Assembly (NCBI GenBank): GCA_904063045.1
Contig: CAJFCJ010000013.1
Span: 1,284,156-1,348,155, forward strand
Length of the DNA stretch: 64,000 bases
DNA from: Dimorphilus gyrociliatus
Taxonomy: Eukaryota; Annelida; Polychaeta; Dinophilidae
Direction of reading: 5' to 3'
Shown here: positions 38,793 to 50,397 of the stretch, piece after piece
Layout of the letters: every line of letters starts with the position of its first letter
Position numbering within the stretch: the first letter of the stretch is position 1
Notes under the pieces: model-generated
The model's database searches: none
Told to the model about the DNA's origin: nothing
Seen by the model: only the letters and a program-made list of their open reading frames with translations
Program-made: the position numbers and the translations under genes

Positions 38793-40320
38793 ATGGAGAG
38801 CGACGATTTAAGAACAGAACTGTTGGAACATGGCATAGAAGTTGAATCTGAGCAGCAGGACGAGAACGAAATACTTTGGCTAAAGTCGAAGAGAATTCGT
38901 AAGTTTTTTCCTAAACACGTGGTTTTGGTTCAAAACTAGGTTACATAACTTTCTAGGGAAAAAAAAAGTTTACGATACAACTTCTGAAGACGACAGTACA
39001 AGAGTAAGACAAACTGAAACCGTTTTTTACGACGAATTTTCGGATGAAAGTGAGGAAACGAATGATACGGACGGAACTGAATTTACCGTTAATACCGACA
39101 GTTTGGAAGGCTCTGAATATACAGACGGTACGGAGTGCTCTGATGTAACAGAACTGACAGAGATAATAGCGCAAACGGAAGAAATAAGAGGAATGATGGC
39201 GTCGGTGGAGACAGAATACGCGGAAGAACTAACTAGTTCAGATATTCCTGAATTTCAAGAAGTACCCGAAATATCAGCAGGCATTGAAACAGAAAGCACA
39301 GTTTGTACCGATGGTTCTAGTTCAACTTGTTCTATGCACTCGCCAAGTGCGACCGAAGATACAGATAATGAGGAGAATATCGAGAGTAAGTAAAAAAATT
39401 GAAAATTGTTTGAGTTACACCAATTTTTCTTTTAATAATAGATACATCAAGCGGATATACAAGTGATACATTTATTGAGGAAGCGAAAACTCCTTGGTTT
39501 ACCGTCAAAGAATGGTATCCCTATCGCAATGGTAAATAACTTATACATATGCTATATATACAAAAACTATATATATATACAGTGTATATTTTATACTGGC
39601 ATAATTAACATTATGTACAACTTTTTATAGATACTTTTGAACGTAAAGCTATTCACCTTGAAAAACGCGTTATGATGGCCAAAGAGGAAAAATCGCTACT
39701 TGAAGACTTATATAGGCTAAGGGATAGAAAAACTATACGAAATTTGCGAATGATTTTACCTGAAGTTGGTGCTAAATTAAATCGACTTTCTAGAAGAAAG
39801 TCGAAAGTTGTTAAACTTGTTGAATCGAATCTTAGTATGTTAATTCTAGATTCACTGAATTTCACTAATCTTTTAACAAATTTCAACAGAATTATCTAAG
39901 AAGATGCCGAATATGGCAAGTTCTAGTTGTATTAGCTTTCAAACGAATTGGCTAAATCTATGCAGAGTTTTTGATCAAGAAACGATTGACGAGCGATTCA
40001 CCCAGATGGAACGCGACTGCTATCATTTCGTCTTTAGTGTGGCGAGTGCCGAAAAGCGAATTATTGAAGTTATGGAAATGAAATTACGACTGAATAGTAG
40101 GAATTTTTAGATATACATATACTTTTTAAAAAAAATGTAAATTTTACTTTTTTTCAACTTTTTAGTATCATTCCTGGGTGAGGCAGAAGAAGAGCGCATG
40201 AGGTCATATCAAGATGATATTCAACTGCTATACGAAAGAATCAAGAGTGACGTGAAATACTTGAAACTTCATTTAAAAGAATTCGTTGATAATATAAGCG
40301 AGATGGGAGAATTTAATTAG
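38793..40320 (+). CDS. Acidic coiled-coil protein, unrecognised
   Basis: Six exons (38793-38898, 38957-39385, 39442-39531, 39631-39834, 39890-40096, 40166-40320) close in phase to 396 aa. No family recognised. Residues 1-35 are acidic; residues 36-45 are basic (RKKKVYD). A long Glu/Thr/Ser/Asp-rich region follows (about 45-180) with repeated EGSEYTDGTE and TECSDVTELTE style units. Then comes a short aromatic segment (TPWFTVKEWYPYRN), a basic helical stretch (RLSRRKSKVVKLVESN), a helix-rich C-terminal half with a coiled-coil ending (SYQDDIQLLYERI; YLKLHLKEFVDNI). A nuclear or chromatin-associated role would fit the charge pattern, but nothing proves it. All junctions use clear GT/AG sites, so the gene itself is reliable. 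Confidence 0.78.
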
Positions 40321-41387
40321 TCCTCAATTTGAAATAACGCTGCTGTTTATGATTGAATACTTTAAAGATGTTTATCTAATTTAATTTGACATCCGTTTGT
40401 ATAAGAAATTGTGATACTTAGAGTTTCTGCTTATTGGTGTTTATATGTAAAGAATATGTTTTTTTGTACATAATCAACAATTCTCGTTATATTTAATTAA
40501 GAAATCAGAAAGTGAATATTGCTGACATGGAAAAAATTTCGAATATAATTTTTATAATGTAAAAAAAAAACTAATCGATTTGGTAAAATTGGTGTCTAAA
40601 TAATTGATAGAACAAAAAAGACTTTCGTCTAATGAAAATAACAAAAAACATTACTTACCATATTCTTACATGTCTATGATGTCGGTATTATATTTATTAA
40701 TGTAATTGAAAACCAACGCTGGATGCTTAATATCGTTACAAATTATTAGATCTCTTCCTAATTCACTCTTTACTTCTAGATCTGATACAGCAATGATTAC
40801 TAAATATTTGTACTCAATAGTCAATTAGCAAGATCAAATGCTGGTAGGCTCATTTACCTATTGTAACAGAAAAACATGCTATAAATCAAGTCGATCTTCT
40901 AGTTAGGAACGTCTTCCATCACCAAAGTAACAACTTTCGATTAAATGGTGTACTTCTTTTCCTCAAATTATTTTCCTTGGGTATGTCAGAAAAGGAGAAC
41001 TAAGAAAAAACAAACACTTTTAACGCCTTTGAACTGAATTATATTTAAATATCCAGAATATAATAGGAAATTTGGGCTGAAAAAATACAAATTGTTTCTA
41101 AAAAACTTACAAGCGTCTATCTTTATAATTTGTCGCTATTGTTTCTATATTCCACTTTTATTATCCTTCTAGATTGGAATGTAATTTTTGAGGAATTGAT
41201 TAAAATACTGAAATATTTAATTTTTAAATACTATTTTTCAAGGCCTGCTTTGAAAATTTTAGATTTTTGCGCCAATCCTGGACGTTGTTAGTGTCCATAC
41301 GAACAATTTTTAATTCAAAGACAGTTGAAGAACTTGCGTTATCTGCTAAACTTTTTTTGCTAAAAATATATACTTTACAACTTAAAT
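40321..41387. other. Intergenic region before CHCHD2/10
   Basis: About 1.07 kb without supported coding sequence. Probably the 3' end of the preceding gene and the promoter of the next. The 63-codon frame at 41267-41458 overlaps the first CHCHD exon in another frame and is a shadow. Confidence 0.5.
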
Positions 41388-42275
41388 ATGCCACGAAGAA
41401 GTTCTGCCAGAGGACCTTCCAGGTAAAAATTGTAGTTTCTTCAAAAAGACGTCTTTGATGCTGCTATTTGTGCATGAAAACATGTATTTTGTCCTGAAAC
41501 ATGTGTGACCTTTATGTTATCGCTCTATTTCATCAAATTTCGTTTCATTGATAAATTATTCGTTTTTTTTTTTAGTTAAATCCCGGAACTTTTCATATCT
41601 AAGCTCATTTCATGGAATTTTATTAGTATTTCACTGTAAATTAATTATTTAGTCAATATCCGATTTAATTCTCCGAATTCTTTTAGGAGTCAAAAATTTG
41701 TTGCGTCATTTTAATAAGAATTGAATCATTAACGAATATTTAACGATGTTTTTGTTTGAGCAGAACGTTCAGCTCCGCTCCAGCTCGTCCTACAGCTGTT
41801 GCTCCAGCTCCCCCAGCAGCTCCTGCTCCTGTCGGTGTAGCAGCTCAGCCGAAACAACCCGGTCTTTTAGCCCAAGCGGCATCTACAGCCGGTGGAGTTG
41901 CAGTTGGATCAGTCGTTGTAAGTAGCTTTATAAACGATCATGCTTTTAACCTGGCATAAATTCTGAAATATTTATCTGTTAAAGGGCCATACTATCAACA
42001 GAGCCATGTTTGGAGGCGGTGATGGACAACAGACTGTTGAAGCTGCACCCCCAGTTCAACAACAGCAACAGCTTCAAGCGAACAATGGACCTTGTGGCCA
42101 CGAACTTAGTCAATTCTTGCAATGTGCCCAGAATCAAAGCGATATTAGTTTGTGCTACGGTTTTAATGAAGCATTAAAGCAGTGCAAGCTCAACAATGGT
42201 AAATAAATTATACTGTATATGAACCATTCCAAATTTATTTAACTATTTTTCATACCAACAGGCTTACAAATATAA
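41388..42275 (+). CDS. CHCHD2/CHCHD10-type twin CX9C protein
   Basis: Mitochondrial intermembrane-space protein of the CHCHD2/CHCHD10 group. Four exons (41388-41422, 41764-41917, 41985-42198, 42262-42275) give 138 aa. N-terminus MPRRSSARGPSR is basic; a Pro/Ala-rich segment follows (PTAVAPAPPAAPAPVGVAAQ); then a hydrophobic Gly/Ala helix (QAASTAGGVAVGSVVGHTI); a Gln-rich linker; and a CHCH domain with CGHELSQFLQC and CYGFNEALKQC, exactly twin CX9C. The last coding exon is 14 nt. Reading through its intron would give a stop two codons later (GK-stop), but splicing gives KLNNGLQI, closer to the family ending, so the spliced form was preferred. Members support MICOS, respiration and stress signalling. 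Confidence 0.92.
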
Positions 42276-43193
42276 GAAAATCGACCGATGACTTGAGGGG
42301 CGTCTTATTACTAACAGAACACTAATAAATATAAACTATTTGTTGTAATAAATAAAGCAACGCCTGTTAACTTGAGTGATTCGTAATATACAGTATACTG
42401 ATTATGAATAAAAATTATAAAAAACTGTTGACATTCTCGTCCGTAGAAGAGCTTTAATGTGAATGTTTAGAAAGCAAAGGGTAATGTTGTCACGCTAAAG
42501 CGAATTGCTCTTTGATTTAGGATTGCTACATTTCGAACTACACGCAATGCGTTTGCTTTGATAAAGTTCGAAGTAAAAAAAAAATACAATTTCTAATAAG
42601 AAAGAAACACATTTAAAAAAGTGATAAAAGCAATAAAATATTAATAAATTAAAGTATTAATCATAAAGCAATGACGATAAAAAAGAATTAAAAATATTTT
42701 ACATAGGATGTAAAGAATTTCTTAAGCCATTAAAAAGTATTCTATCAACGCTTGACGCCTTTTAGGTGAAATTTTATTTAAGAGTTTTTGTAAAAGATCT
42801 TTGTTGTTTGATATTTGTAACAGTTACCTATATCATTTAGAATCGTTTAATTAGCAAAAAGACATAACTTCAATCATGTTCATTCAGCTTGATCAAATAA
42901 CGATAATAACTTTCGCAAAAACTTTGTATTTTTTTGTTCTTTTTTTTTAACAGACTGGTGGCGCCACAGGAATCGAACATATATATGTATATACTTCATA
43001 TATGTGTCTAAATATACTATATATATATAGCTCATCATAAAAGTATTGCAGTCATTGAGAAAAGGTACTCTGCTAGGTAAACATCGAAATGTAAGTTACC
43101 TTTTTCATTTTATTATTTTTATTCTTAGCTAAACATTCCCAAAAGAATATAGAACATTTTAGAATAACGACAGTTGACGTTTAAGAATAAATA
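42276..43193. other. Intergenic region before double-Tudor gene
   Basis: About 920 bp, AT-rich. Contains ATACTGTATA motifs near 42212 and 42392 and a tRNA-3'-end-like sequence at 42956-42978 (separate entry). No coding exon supported. Confidence 0.5.
42956..42978 (-). other. tRNA 3'-end-like sequence / possible primer-binding site
   Basis: Read on the minus strand, this is GTTCGATTCC followed by TGTGGCGCCACCA, i.e. a T-loop plus acceptor ending in CCA. The 5' half of the T-stem and the rest of a tRNA are absent. On the plus strand it starts TGGTGGCGCC, as retroelement primer-binding sites do, three bases after an ACA. No retroelement coding sequence is nearby. Confidence 0.3.
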
Positions 43194-45435
43194 ATGAACA
43201 AGAAAAAACTTACCAGCAAACCCTTAAAACAAAATTTGGAAGAGGAGGAAAGTGATGATTCTGGGTTATTTGAAATGTTGGACTGTCTATGCTTAGAAGA
43301 TTTAGAAGGTGGCGAAAATAAGTCAATAAATGGCCTAAATATGGGTAAAAAATTTAAGTTGAATAGTTTTATTATTTTTTTTATTTAGAATTATACTTTT
43401 AAAAAAATTATATCAATTTCTTAGAGTTTACCAAGAATTCTTCGATATATTTTAACCTTTCAATATTACTTTCTTTCCTTTTATAGAATTTTGGAACGAT
43501 ATCAATTTCTATTGGGACTATAGGTGGCTTCTTAGCACTGATCGTAAGTGATATTCATTCTCTTCTATGGTAAAAAAAAATCTATTACGTTTTATTTTTT
43601 ACAGGTTCTGATAGTAGATGGTTTCCAAGATCATCCAACAATACCGTACTCCAAGGTGAGTAATAAAAATTTTCAATTAAATTAGCAGAATTGATTACTT
43701 ATTAAAGCTTGTCAAACTTTATAAATCTATATCGTTGTTCTTAATAAACATGCAATATAAAATTTCTATAGCTTTTTATATGCTAAATCAAAAAATGTAC
43801 GTAATTGAAGGCTGATAATAATAAACTTGGAGATTTTATTCAAAGAATTTTAAGAGATTTAATGCTATTCTTCTATTATTTTGTTTGTTTTATTCGAATC
43901 AAAACTTATTACTTGTCTTTTTAAATAGATAATCGACCTTACCAAGAACCTAAACAAAGTATAACCTAATAAATACCTTGGATGAAAATTGTTAAAAAAA
44001 GAAAAATCTGTTTCAGATTCCTTCAATGTTATAATGCCAGAATTCGGAACGCCTTGCGAAGGTCTTGGGTGAAAAAACATTTTCTTTAAGAGATCTCTTA
44101 AATGAGTTTTTTCAACTATTCCAATGATAAATTTCATTTTATTTTTTTAATTTAACACTGTACAGATATAGACACCCTAGCTCTTCTAAGGAAGTTTCTG
44201 TTAAACTATAAGTCTGGAATCGAACAAGATCATATACATCGTTATATTTTGGGGGAATTGAATTGGCTGATTGAGCATCGAAAATTTCTCTACATGTTAC
44301 AAAAAGAAGATATTATCAGAAGAGAAATTTATTATAATAAGGCTCTCGCCTATTCATTGAATGGCTTGGGTATTCCTCTTTATCCACAATCTGAGGTAGG
44401 AATTAAATTTTACAATTGTAGAAAAACTAACAGTTTCTCTCCGTAAATCTTTCTTTTCAGACGATAACGCAAGTAATAAATATGAGGAGACTTTCATTTT
44501 CTACTTTTGAAGTACAAACTGCAGCCACGATAGGCTATTTGGAAGAATATTCGTTTAATTTACAACAAAGTTTCGAATCTTCACCAGTTTATTATCCTGA
44601 TGTTGGAGATTTTGTAATTGTGAAAAGTGATATGTATTATAGGGCTACAGTGAAATTGGTATTCAACACTGAATGCTTGGTTCAATTGACTGATATAATT
44701 GGAGATCGTATGATTCAATTTCATAATATACGCGAAATCCCTGAGATGCTGGCACTGCAGCCTATCCTTATATTCAAAGCCACTTTCCGTTTACTGCAGA
44801 TTTTTGATTTCTTGGATGACAACCAAGCTTTTAATACGCTTCTTGATTATTCAATCAGAAGACCTGGAACAGCAATCATAAATCTAATGGCAACTGGTGG
44901 AATGGCAATGTGTAAACTATTAATTAATGGCCATGATATGATTATGTCTATAATTTGTGAATTTTTTCAACGATTTCATTATATTCATAGGTCAGGGGAT
45001 GTAATGAAATGCATTTATTCTAGCATGAGCGGAAATTACGGTACCGTTTTCGTTCAACATAATTTAAATGGTTTGGAAATTTTAGATTCATTCACTAAAC
45101 GTTTAATTATTAGATGGCATACGTTAAAAACGTTAACATTTTTCAAACCTGGAGATTTTGGGGTTGTAATGTTTAAAGGAAAACCCCATAGAGCTATTGT
45201 TCAAAATTCAGAATGCGGAATACATAGACTAGTTGATGTTGGCACTTTAGTACAAACTCCAAGATTATTTTGTATACCAGACGAGTTGAAAGTTTTTCCA
45301 CCCCAAGCAGTTGAAATTCCTGTTATTCCTGAAGATCAGCACAAAATTATCGAAATGCAATGTGGAACACCTCTACAATTATTAAATACCTATCACTGGT
45401 ATAAACTGGTGGAAGCTAATAAAGATTTTCCATAG
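43194..45435 (+). CDS. Double-Tudor-domain protein
   Basis: Five exons (43194-43344, 43487-43543, 43605-43655, 44166-44395, 44461-45435) give 487 aa. The acidic N-terminus (EEEESDDSG) leads into a Trp/Tyr-rich patch (FWNDINFYWDYRW). Two Tudor-like folds are visible: one about residues 205-262, with DVGDFVIVKSDMYYRATV, VQLTDIIGDRM and REIPEMLALQPI; another about 385-440, with FKPGDFGVVMFKGKPHRAIV, HRLVDVGTLV and IPDELKVFPPQA. Extended Tudor domains of this kind bind methylarginine and are typical of germline piRNA-pathway and nuage proteins. In the second, the aromatic cage is reduced. No specific orthologue (for example Vreteno or a TDRD) could be assigned. Intron 3 is 510 bp; a minus-strand frame inside it was judged spurious. 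Confidence 0.72.
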
Positions 45436-46758
45436 TTATTAACAATTAAAAAAAGTATTTGGTATCAAAACAGCAAATTTCTTAGTTCACGAAAACTTTA
45501 TCACTTATTTCACCTTACTTTCTTTTGTGTGCATTTTATCTATGCAAAGAAATACATACTCTACCGTACGAAGTCTAAGCAATTAAAAAAAAAGAAAAAA
45601 AAACTTAACAATAAACAATACTCTAAAGGTAACAATTACATTTTACAAGCACGCTTTTAAATACTAAAAAGTAATTTGCACCTATTTTTATTGTTACTAA
45701 TGTTATTATTATTATCATCTTAGTGTACACTCGTTCGTAAGCTTCTCTTTCAAAGTCACAATCCAATAACTTTCTTCGAGGAACATACATATTGTCTTGT
45801 CGCTTTATGATTATAGAAGTGTAACATGTGGAATGTTGATATTTATTAGTGTGTGTGGGTGTGTGTTTTTCTTTTTGGTTAAACGAAAAATATTTATGAT
45901 ATGTACTAGAAATCTTGAAAGTTTTAGATCGGGGAAATCGAAGTATTGCTTTTTTTTTTAACAACCAGCTAAGAAGTCTAGGCAAGTATTATTTTTTAGT
46001 GTTCCGACATGCTATATTATTTAAGGGTCATCAAGAGAGATTTAAAAAAATAATAAAATACTGCCATCCTCTTGGTTTTGGTCTGCAAAATACGGTTTGT
46101 CTATACTAAAATCTAATATTTATACAATATAGATTATTAGATTTTGCAGATAATAAGCTAAAGAATCTTTTTATATACACTTTTTTTTTATAGTTAAAGA
46201 ATTCTATGGAATTTTTCTATTAGTAAAAATTTCCAGATAAAACGTATATGCCTTTAATATTAACTCGGTAGTTAGTTAAAAAGGAACAATAAAAAAAAAA
46301 GCTTTTACGAACGACTAAAGGATTTCCAAAAGATATGGCCACGAAAAGTTTTGTTTTTAGGATGAAAAGTCAAAACGGAGACTGGCAGTTTGGTGAAAGT
46401 TTTTATTCGGTCAAAATTATCACAAAATCATGTAAGTAACAAACCATATGACTTTCATAATAAACAAAGTACAAGAAACAAGAAAAATCTTGTTATTTAA
46501 GTATATTGAAAGTTTTACCATCACCTGAGAGATTTCTTATCTCTAAGATATGACTTGTGTTAAAGATGAAGCGGAAAAATTATGCAAAATGACGTCATAA
46601 TTCTCCCCTTAATCTCTAACAAATGTTATGAAAACTCATACTCGAGAAGAAACAAGATACAGTACTTAAACAATCTATTGTAAAGGTAAAGTAATTGTCT
46701 GTAAGCCAAAGGGTCGTTAGAGAAAAGTATTCAAAAGAGCTAATATTAATAATTTGTT
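45436..46758. other. Convergent intergenic region
   Basis: About 1.3 kb of 3' flanks. One exon-like frame is present on the plus strand (46335-46432, ending at a strong GTAAGT), but no partner exon could be confirmed. A TGACGTCA palindrome lies at 46590-46597. The 120-codon minus frame at 45623-45985 looks like AT-rich noise. Confidence 0.45.
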
Positions 46759-47547
46759 TCAGCTGTTGACCTCAGGAACTTGTTCATCGTTATTGACGGA
46801 AGAAATAAAATTGTTCTTTTTCTTACGCCTGAGATTTCTATTTTTTCGACTTTTTGCAATGGATTTCCTTTCAGCCGTCTCTAAATCAATGGGTAAAGTA
46901 GTATAGAAATTCTTTTCTTCGCTGGATTCTCCAAAGTTTCTGAGCCTTTTATACAAGCAACCATCCAAAGAATTATTCTCTCGAATAAAACAAGGTATAG
47001 TTGATACATGAAATGCTCTAGTATTAATTTTTTCCTCAGACAAATATTGAATAAAGGGGTACGTAAAAAAATAGCCAATTGTTATGATTATCAAAAGAAT
47101 ATTTGTTTGAACTAAAATAATCACTAGTTTTAGACTGACTGTACACTTTTCTTCATTTTCACTTTTTGCTTCGTCTGTCGTTTCATTTATTGCTTTAAAC
47201 TTTGGCTTAGAATACTGTTCTAGTATATGTTTGTAAAAGACTTTAAGATTTTTTTCATTTTTAAAGGCGTCATTGTTTTCTTTGGTCTCTATCTTTCTTT
47301 TTATGAGATCACTTTTCAAATTATTAGCTTCAGTTCCAAAGCTTGGATTGTTTTCAATTGTAGTTTCAATTTGGTTAACACTTTTAGGTTTGTGGTATGG
47401 CTTTATAGCGTATAACAACTCAAAGCTTGAATTGTCTAACACAATATCCTGATTCTTAGTCGGTTCCGGTTCTTCATTTCCTCCTACAGGTTCTTCCCTT
47501 GGTCCAAGAGAAACGTCTGACAGCAAATCTGTTTCACTCGATTCCAT
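46759..47547 (-). CDS. Single-pass membrane protein, unrecognised, intronless
   Basis: One frame of 262 aa. Residues 1-138 are acidic and polar (many Glu, Asn, Lys) with two recurring SV-N-I-E-type patches and no visible domain. A strong hydrophobic segment occupies about 139-165 (LVIILVQTNILLIIITIGYF and a few more). The remaining hundred residues contain two Cys (PCFIRENNSLDGC) that could pair, an NNS sequon between them, and a very basic tail (RKNRNLRRKKKNN). A type II orientation with a luminal or extracellular C-terminal part is likely, since no signal peptide is present. No homologue recognised. The start codon faces that of ARL6IP4 across 222 bp, so the two share a bidirectional promoter. 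Confidence 0.55.
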   Translation of the reverse strand: MESSETDLLSDVSLGPREEPVGGNEEPEPTKNQDIVLDNSSFELLYAIKPYHKPKSVNQIETTIENNPSFGTEANNLKSDLIKRKIETKENNDAFKNEKNLKVFYKHILEQYSKPKFKAINETTDEAKSENEEKCTVSLKLVIILVQTNILLIIITIGYFFTYPFIQYLSEEKINTRAFHVSTIPCFIRENNSLDGCLYKRLRNFGESSEEKNFYTTLPIDLETAERKSIAKSRKNRNLRRKKKNNFISSVNNDEQVPEVNS

Positions 47548-47769
47548 ATCAATTAAAGCATAAATTAATTACCTTTGCTTTGCTGTATCAACAGATAATT
47601 TTACAAATCGAAAGTATAATTTCACTTAATTGCAAAATTTGGTACCAGTTTTCAGTTTCCCTTGGAATCAACAACGTGAAATTTTTTGCTATGTATTATT
47701 GTTTACGACTGGTAACCTGACTATTCTATATTCGACGCCTTTTGTATTAGCAAAGAATTCTATTAAATT

Positions 47770-48657
47770 ATGACAACACCGTTAGCTTTAAATTAAACTA
47801 AGAGAAAAAATATCAATAAGCCTTTATTTCCAGAGACTCGCCTGAAGAAGATAGAAGTAGAAAGCGTAGGAGACAAACAGCATCCACATCCCGGTCGACA
47901 AGTTCGGACAGTTCTTTTGAAATCGAAAAGAAGAAAAAGAAGCACAAAAAGGAGAAAAAGAAGCATAAACATTCGAAAAAATCTAAGCATAAAAAAAAGT
48001 CTAAAAAGCATAAAAAGCGAGATGAAAAAGAAAGAGATTCCTCTCCTGACGCACCAAAAGCAGCAAGTTCGTAAACACTTTTATATTTCTATGAAATTCA
48101 AAATAACTTTCAAAGTTATAAAATTAATATTCTATTCGCTCCCTTGTAATTACTTTCGTTACTCTAAACATAAAAAGATTTCATTTTTTTCTTGTGTATT
48201 AATCATTTTCACGACAACACACGCACTAGATTACGTTTTTTTTTTTTTAACTTGGCAGTTCTATGATACAAATATAACATAAGCAAACAATTTGTTTCTT
48301 TAAAGGCGAAACTAAGGAGACTCCCAAAAATTTCATGCGTCCAATGACTTATGACGAGTGGAAGAAAAAATCTCAAGAAATTCGTCGAGAATTTGATCCC
48401 GAAAGTGGACGGATTAGGTAAGAAAGAACTCTTCATTTTGCTTATAAACCAAATAATTTTTTCAACATTTAGACTAATTAGGGGAGAAGGGGAAATTATT
48501 GAAGAAATAGTCAGCAAAAAAAGGCAAATGGAAATAAATAGAGTAAATATAATACTTTTTTGCTAAATGTTCTGCTACAAGAATATTTTTCTAATAGAAT
48601 TCTACACTGGCTGATGGGGAATTCTATGCTAAAACTGCTGGAACTTATAAACAGTAG
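47770..48657 (+). CDS. ARL6IP4: ARL6IP4 (SRp25)-like nuclear protein
   Basis: Homologue of ARL6-interacting protein 4, a Ser/Arg-Lys-rich nuclear speckle protein implicated in splicing. Five exons (47770-47780, 47834-48066, 48306-48417, 48473-48542, 48598-48657) give 161 aa. The N-terminal half is RS-like and Lys/His-rich (SRKRRRQTASTSRSTSSDSS, then KHKKEKKKHKHSKKSKHKKK). The C-terminal half is the diagnostic conserved motif: MRPMTYDEWKKKSQEIRREF, DPESGRIRLIRGEGEIIEEI, and VSKKRQMEINR. The first coding exon is 11 nt (MTTP split). The exon 2 donor is GTTCGT, which is weak but is the only one that keeps frame with exon 3. Human forms are longer at the N-terminus. Confidence 0.82.
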
Positions 48658-49083
48658 TCCGGCAAATTCGCCGCTATTCCACCATTCCCCTATCCTTTTT
48701 TTATATTGAATTTCATTTGTATAAAGAATGATATAGCTCTTTACTTTGAATAGAAACTTATAATATAAACTTTAGTCAAAGATAGATTTATTAACTCTTC
48801 ATTAAATTTTGTAGCGATTGTTATTATTACATTTTTTAAGTTAATTGGAAAATATATTACAATAAAAGGATGAGAGAGAATTTTTTTGTAATAATGTGAT
48901 TTACTTTGTAATTAATAAAATTGAATATTAAACAAAGATTTTTAAATGAGGAGAGAAATTAGGCATGAGTTTAATTTTGTTTTTCATCAATACATAAAGC
49001 TACGTTGCAAGGCACGCTAAATTAGGAGAATAATAGTAACAGTTAGACTTTCTTTTTAAATAAAGCCTAGATTATTCCTAACT
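48658..49083. other. Convergent intergenic region, ARL6IP4 / NUDT9
   Basis: About 430 bp of AT-rich 3' flank. No gene, RNA or notable repeat seen. Confidence 0.5.
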
Positions 49084-50293
49084 TCAGGTCATTGCTGCCT
49101 CTCTTTTCCTAGCTACAGTTTGAACAAAATGGGCATGGCTTGCGTATAATCTGATATCTTTAGTAATTGCCATCCATTGAACTCCAGTAGCATCGTCACC
49201 AGCGTGTAATTTAAATTTAGCTACACTATTTCCATTTTCGTCATGAAAATTATAAGCATCCGTTTCCATCCAAGCATTATCAGTATTACGAGGATCATCA
49301 ACGTAACCTTTATATATCTATAGGAAAATTCATTGTAGGCAAGAAAATTTGAAGTTATTTATAGACTATGATCAATATGAATTTTTAAATAGTTAATTGT
49401 GTAGAATAGTACAATAGTAAACTATATAATAGACTTATTTGTACAAAATAAAACTTACCATATCTCCTCCTTTACGAAATAATTCGTCTACATTTTGCTG
49501 GATTCGTGCTCTCTCTTCAGGTGGAACTTCTAAAGATGCCATTGCTTCCTCTCCAAACTCCCGTCTTAATGTTACATTTACTTGTTCACCAGGATCAACC
49601 ATCCCGCCAGGTATAGCCCATTCTCCTGTATCTCTTCTCTGTATAGCAATAAATTCAAGGACTCTTTTTTCGCCTCTCTTTTTTCCAGGTTGCCATCTGG
49701 TGACTATTGGATCAGCCGCATGATTTGGCCCCCAGCGTCCAAGTGCCCCTCTGCCTTTTAGACCCGTTCGTCCTTTTGGATTTAGAGGAACCGAAGTTCC
49801 ATTTAATGTTTCTAACTTGTATTTACATTCGTAACTTCTCCTATCTATTCTGCTACCATCAAGATTATCGAAGCTATTCCATTTTGCAGCTTGTAGTTCT
49901 TTTGTACCAACATCGTAATCAGCCCAAACAGGTTTCTTTTGTGTTTTAGAATCTAACATTACAGACTTTGTTGTAAATATCTGAGGTCTGTATTCTTCTT
50001 TAGGAACAATAAGCCACGAAAGATCTCTATCATCAACTTCTACTCTGCGAATTTTGTTATCTCCTCCTCTTTGGTATACTCCACCCCGACATTTATAGTG
50101 AATTACTTTGGCTCGATCAGATTTGACATATTCCTCATATGACAAGACATTGGACCTTGTCGACGAAGCACTCATAGCTACAGACTTTGAAATGTTCGAC
50201 AGTATTCTCCGAAACTGGAAGTTAAAGAATCATCGATATAGATTCTGATAAATTAACTGGAGAAAAAGCGAAACAAACAACATTTTGAAGCAT
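49084..50293 (-). CDS. NUDT9: NUDT9, ADP-ribose pyrophosphatase
   Basis: Nudix hydrolase that splits ADP-ribose to AMP and ribose-5-phosphate; related to the C-terminal domain of TRPM2 channels. Exons 50258-50293, 49459-50214 and 49084-49317, all phase 0, give 341 aa (human about 350). Conserved: [52 protein letters not shown]; the Nudix box [14 protein letters not shown] followed by RREFGEEAM, with the full metal-binding Glu set; and a C-terminal [13 protein letters not shown]. The C-terminus lacks any channel part. The first exon is inferred: it and the 13 codons before the internal Met at 50175 ([13 protein letters not shown]) give an amphipathic basic leader, as expected of the mitochondrial form. 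The safe core starts at 50175. An alternative upstream exon is listed separately. Confidence 0.92.
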
Positions 50294-50397
50294 ACGAAAC
50301 GCAAACTTTGCAACACATTGCGTTGTATCACCTTCTTTTTTTTTTTAGATATTTTCGGTTTTGAAAACAACTCAACACCAGAATAAAAGGATTGTCA

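Noticed and set aside
40300-41387. Possible tRNA or small RNA gene in the long gap before CHCHD2/10
   Set aside because: No A-box/B-box pair or cloverleaf could be traced by eye; a tRNAscan run would settle it.
43865-44137. 90-codon minus-strand frame in the Tudor gene intron
   Set aside because: Considered as a second nested gene, but there are no splice partners, no signal or domain, and the intron is only 510 bp.
45623-45985. 120-codon minus-strand frame
   Set aside because: Composition follows AT bias and a TG-repeat; no start context, no homology, and it lies in the 3' flank of two convergent genes.
46335-46432. Exon-like plus-strand frame MATKSFVFRMKSQNGDWQFG... ending at GTAAGT
   Set aside because: Looks like a genuine first exon, but the only in-phase acceptor found (before 46763) would run antisense through the well-supported frame of the membrane protein, so no complete gene could be built.
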